From NCBI GenBank assembly GCA_004195335.1, contig SDWK01000763.1:1-5700 (forward strand): DNA of 5,700 bases, in the 5' to 3' direction. Below, in pieces: positions 5,550-5,700 of the stretch. The first letter of the stretch is position 1, and the number at the start of each line of letters is the position of its first letter. The translations under genes were made by a program, and so were the position numbers. Below the pieces are notes generated by a model. It was not told the origin of the DNA and ran no database searches. It saw only the letters and a list, made by a program, of their open reading frames with translations. Origin of the DNA: Shewanella sp. Its GTDB lineage: Bacteria > Pseudomonadota > Gammaproteobacteria > Enterobacterales > Shewanellaceae.

Positions 5550-5564
5550 ATTTGTCTGACAAAT
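5550..5564. promoter_or_regulatory. Possible GntR/FadR-type operator
   Basis: ATTTGT-CTG-ACAAAT is a perfect 6-bp inverted repeat around three bases. The inner TTGTCTGACAA fits the general FadR-subfamily pattern TNGTNNNACNA. Only pattern matching supports this. Confidence 0.3.
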
Positions 5565-5700
5565 TCTAAATTTGGTTTTATACTCGGTTTTTTAATCAGC
5601 TATTCAACAGTATCCATATGATGTTAAGGCATTTTATTGATTGGTAATACCATTTTCGCTCTTTCTGTTTCTTGCTTTTATCTCTTCCTGTCGCTCATTT

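Larger units (their letters stand above)
4843..5700. other. Non-coding stretch with repeats and palindromes
   Basis: No credible gene is visible over about 860 bases. The left part (4906-5175) holds REP-like elements. From about 5200 the sequence is AT-rich and resembles an upstream regulatory region: a LiuR-like motif (5332-5347), a consensus -10 hexamer TATAAT (5388-5393) without a good -35, a long palindrome (5412-5443) and a TTGTCTGACAA palindrome (5551-5561). The open frame at 5101-5340 begins inside a REP copy, has no ribosome binding site and no family resemblance, and is taken as spurious. The gene these signals serve probably begins after 5700. Confidence 0.6.

Noticed and set aside
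1..5700. CRISPR array, rRNA or tRNA genes, insertion sequence
   Set aside because: No regularly spaced repeats with spacers, no RNA gene hallmarks and no transposase frame were seen.

Overview
The window most resembles a chromosomal segment of a Shewanella-type marine gammaproteobacterium. This rests on the ratA-rnfH(ratB)-bamE block, a neighbouring gene pair very close to the Shewanella oneidensis split-borosin genes sonM and sonA, and REP-like repeats of the GTAG-headed type. The species cannot be fixed from the sequence alone.

Layout. Positions 1-284 hold the 3' end of ratA (START/COQ10-like), followed on the same strand by rnfH/ratB (342-674). A hairpin at 686-715 separates these from the convergent bamE lipoprotein gene (724-1239, minus strand), which has a good sigma70-type promoter at 1272-1301. 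A 527-base non-coding stretch follows (1240-1766), carrying short direct and inverted repeats upstream of the next operon. The core of the window is 1767-4842: an alpha-N-methyltransferase of the borosin class (sonM-like), a 180-base leader with a hairpin, a 72-residue precursor (sonA-like) with a very strong ribosome binding site, and, 10 bases later, an exported or membrane-anchored TPR-GGDEF diguanylate cyclase. From 4843 to the end there is no credible gene. That stretch holds a REP/BIME-like cluster (4906-5175) and then AT-rich sequence with several palindromic candidate operators, probably the upstream region of a gene beyond the window.

How the genes work together. RatA, RnfH and BamE are a conserved housekeeping neighbourhood. 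SonM and SonA form a split borosin RiPP pair: the methyltransferase acts in trans on backbone amides near the C-terminus of the precursor. All four residues I recall as catalytically important in S. oneidensis SonM are present. The precursor's C-terminal segment (TYMIVSSPKNK) differs from the S. oneidensis core I remember, so the product should differ (predicted N-methyl-Met and N-methyl-Val). The cyclase has an intact GGEEF site and an intact RxxD inhibitory site. Its position suggests co-transcription with the RiPP genes, but any functional tie to c-di-GMP signalling is inference. No dedicated protease or exporter for the peptide is visible in this window.
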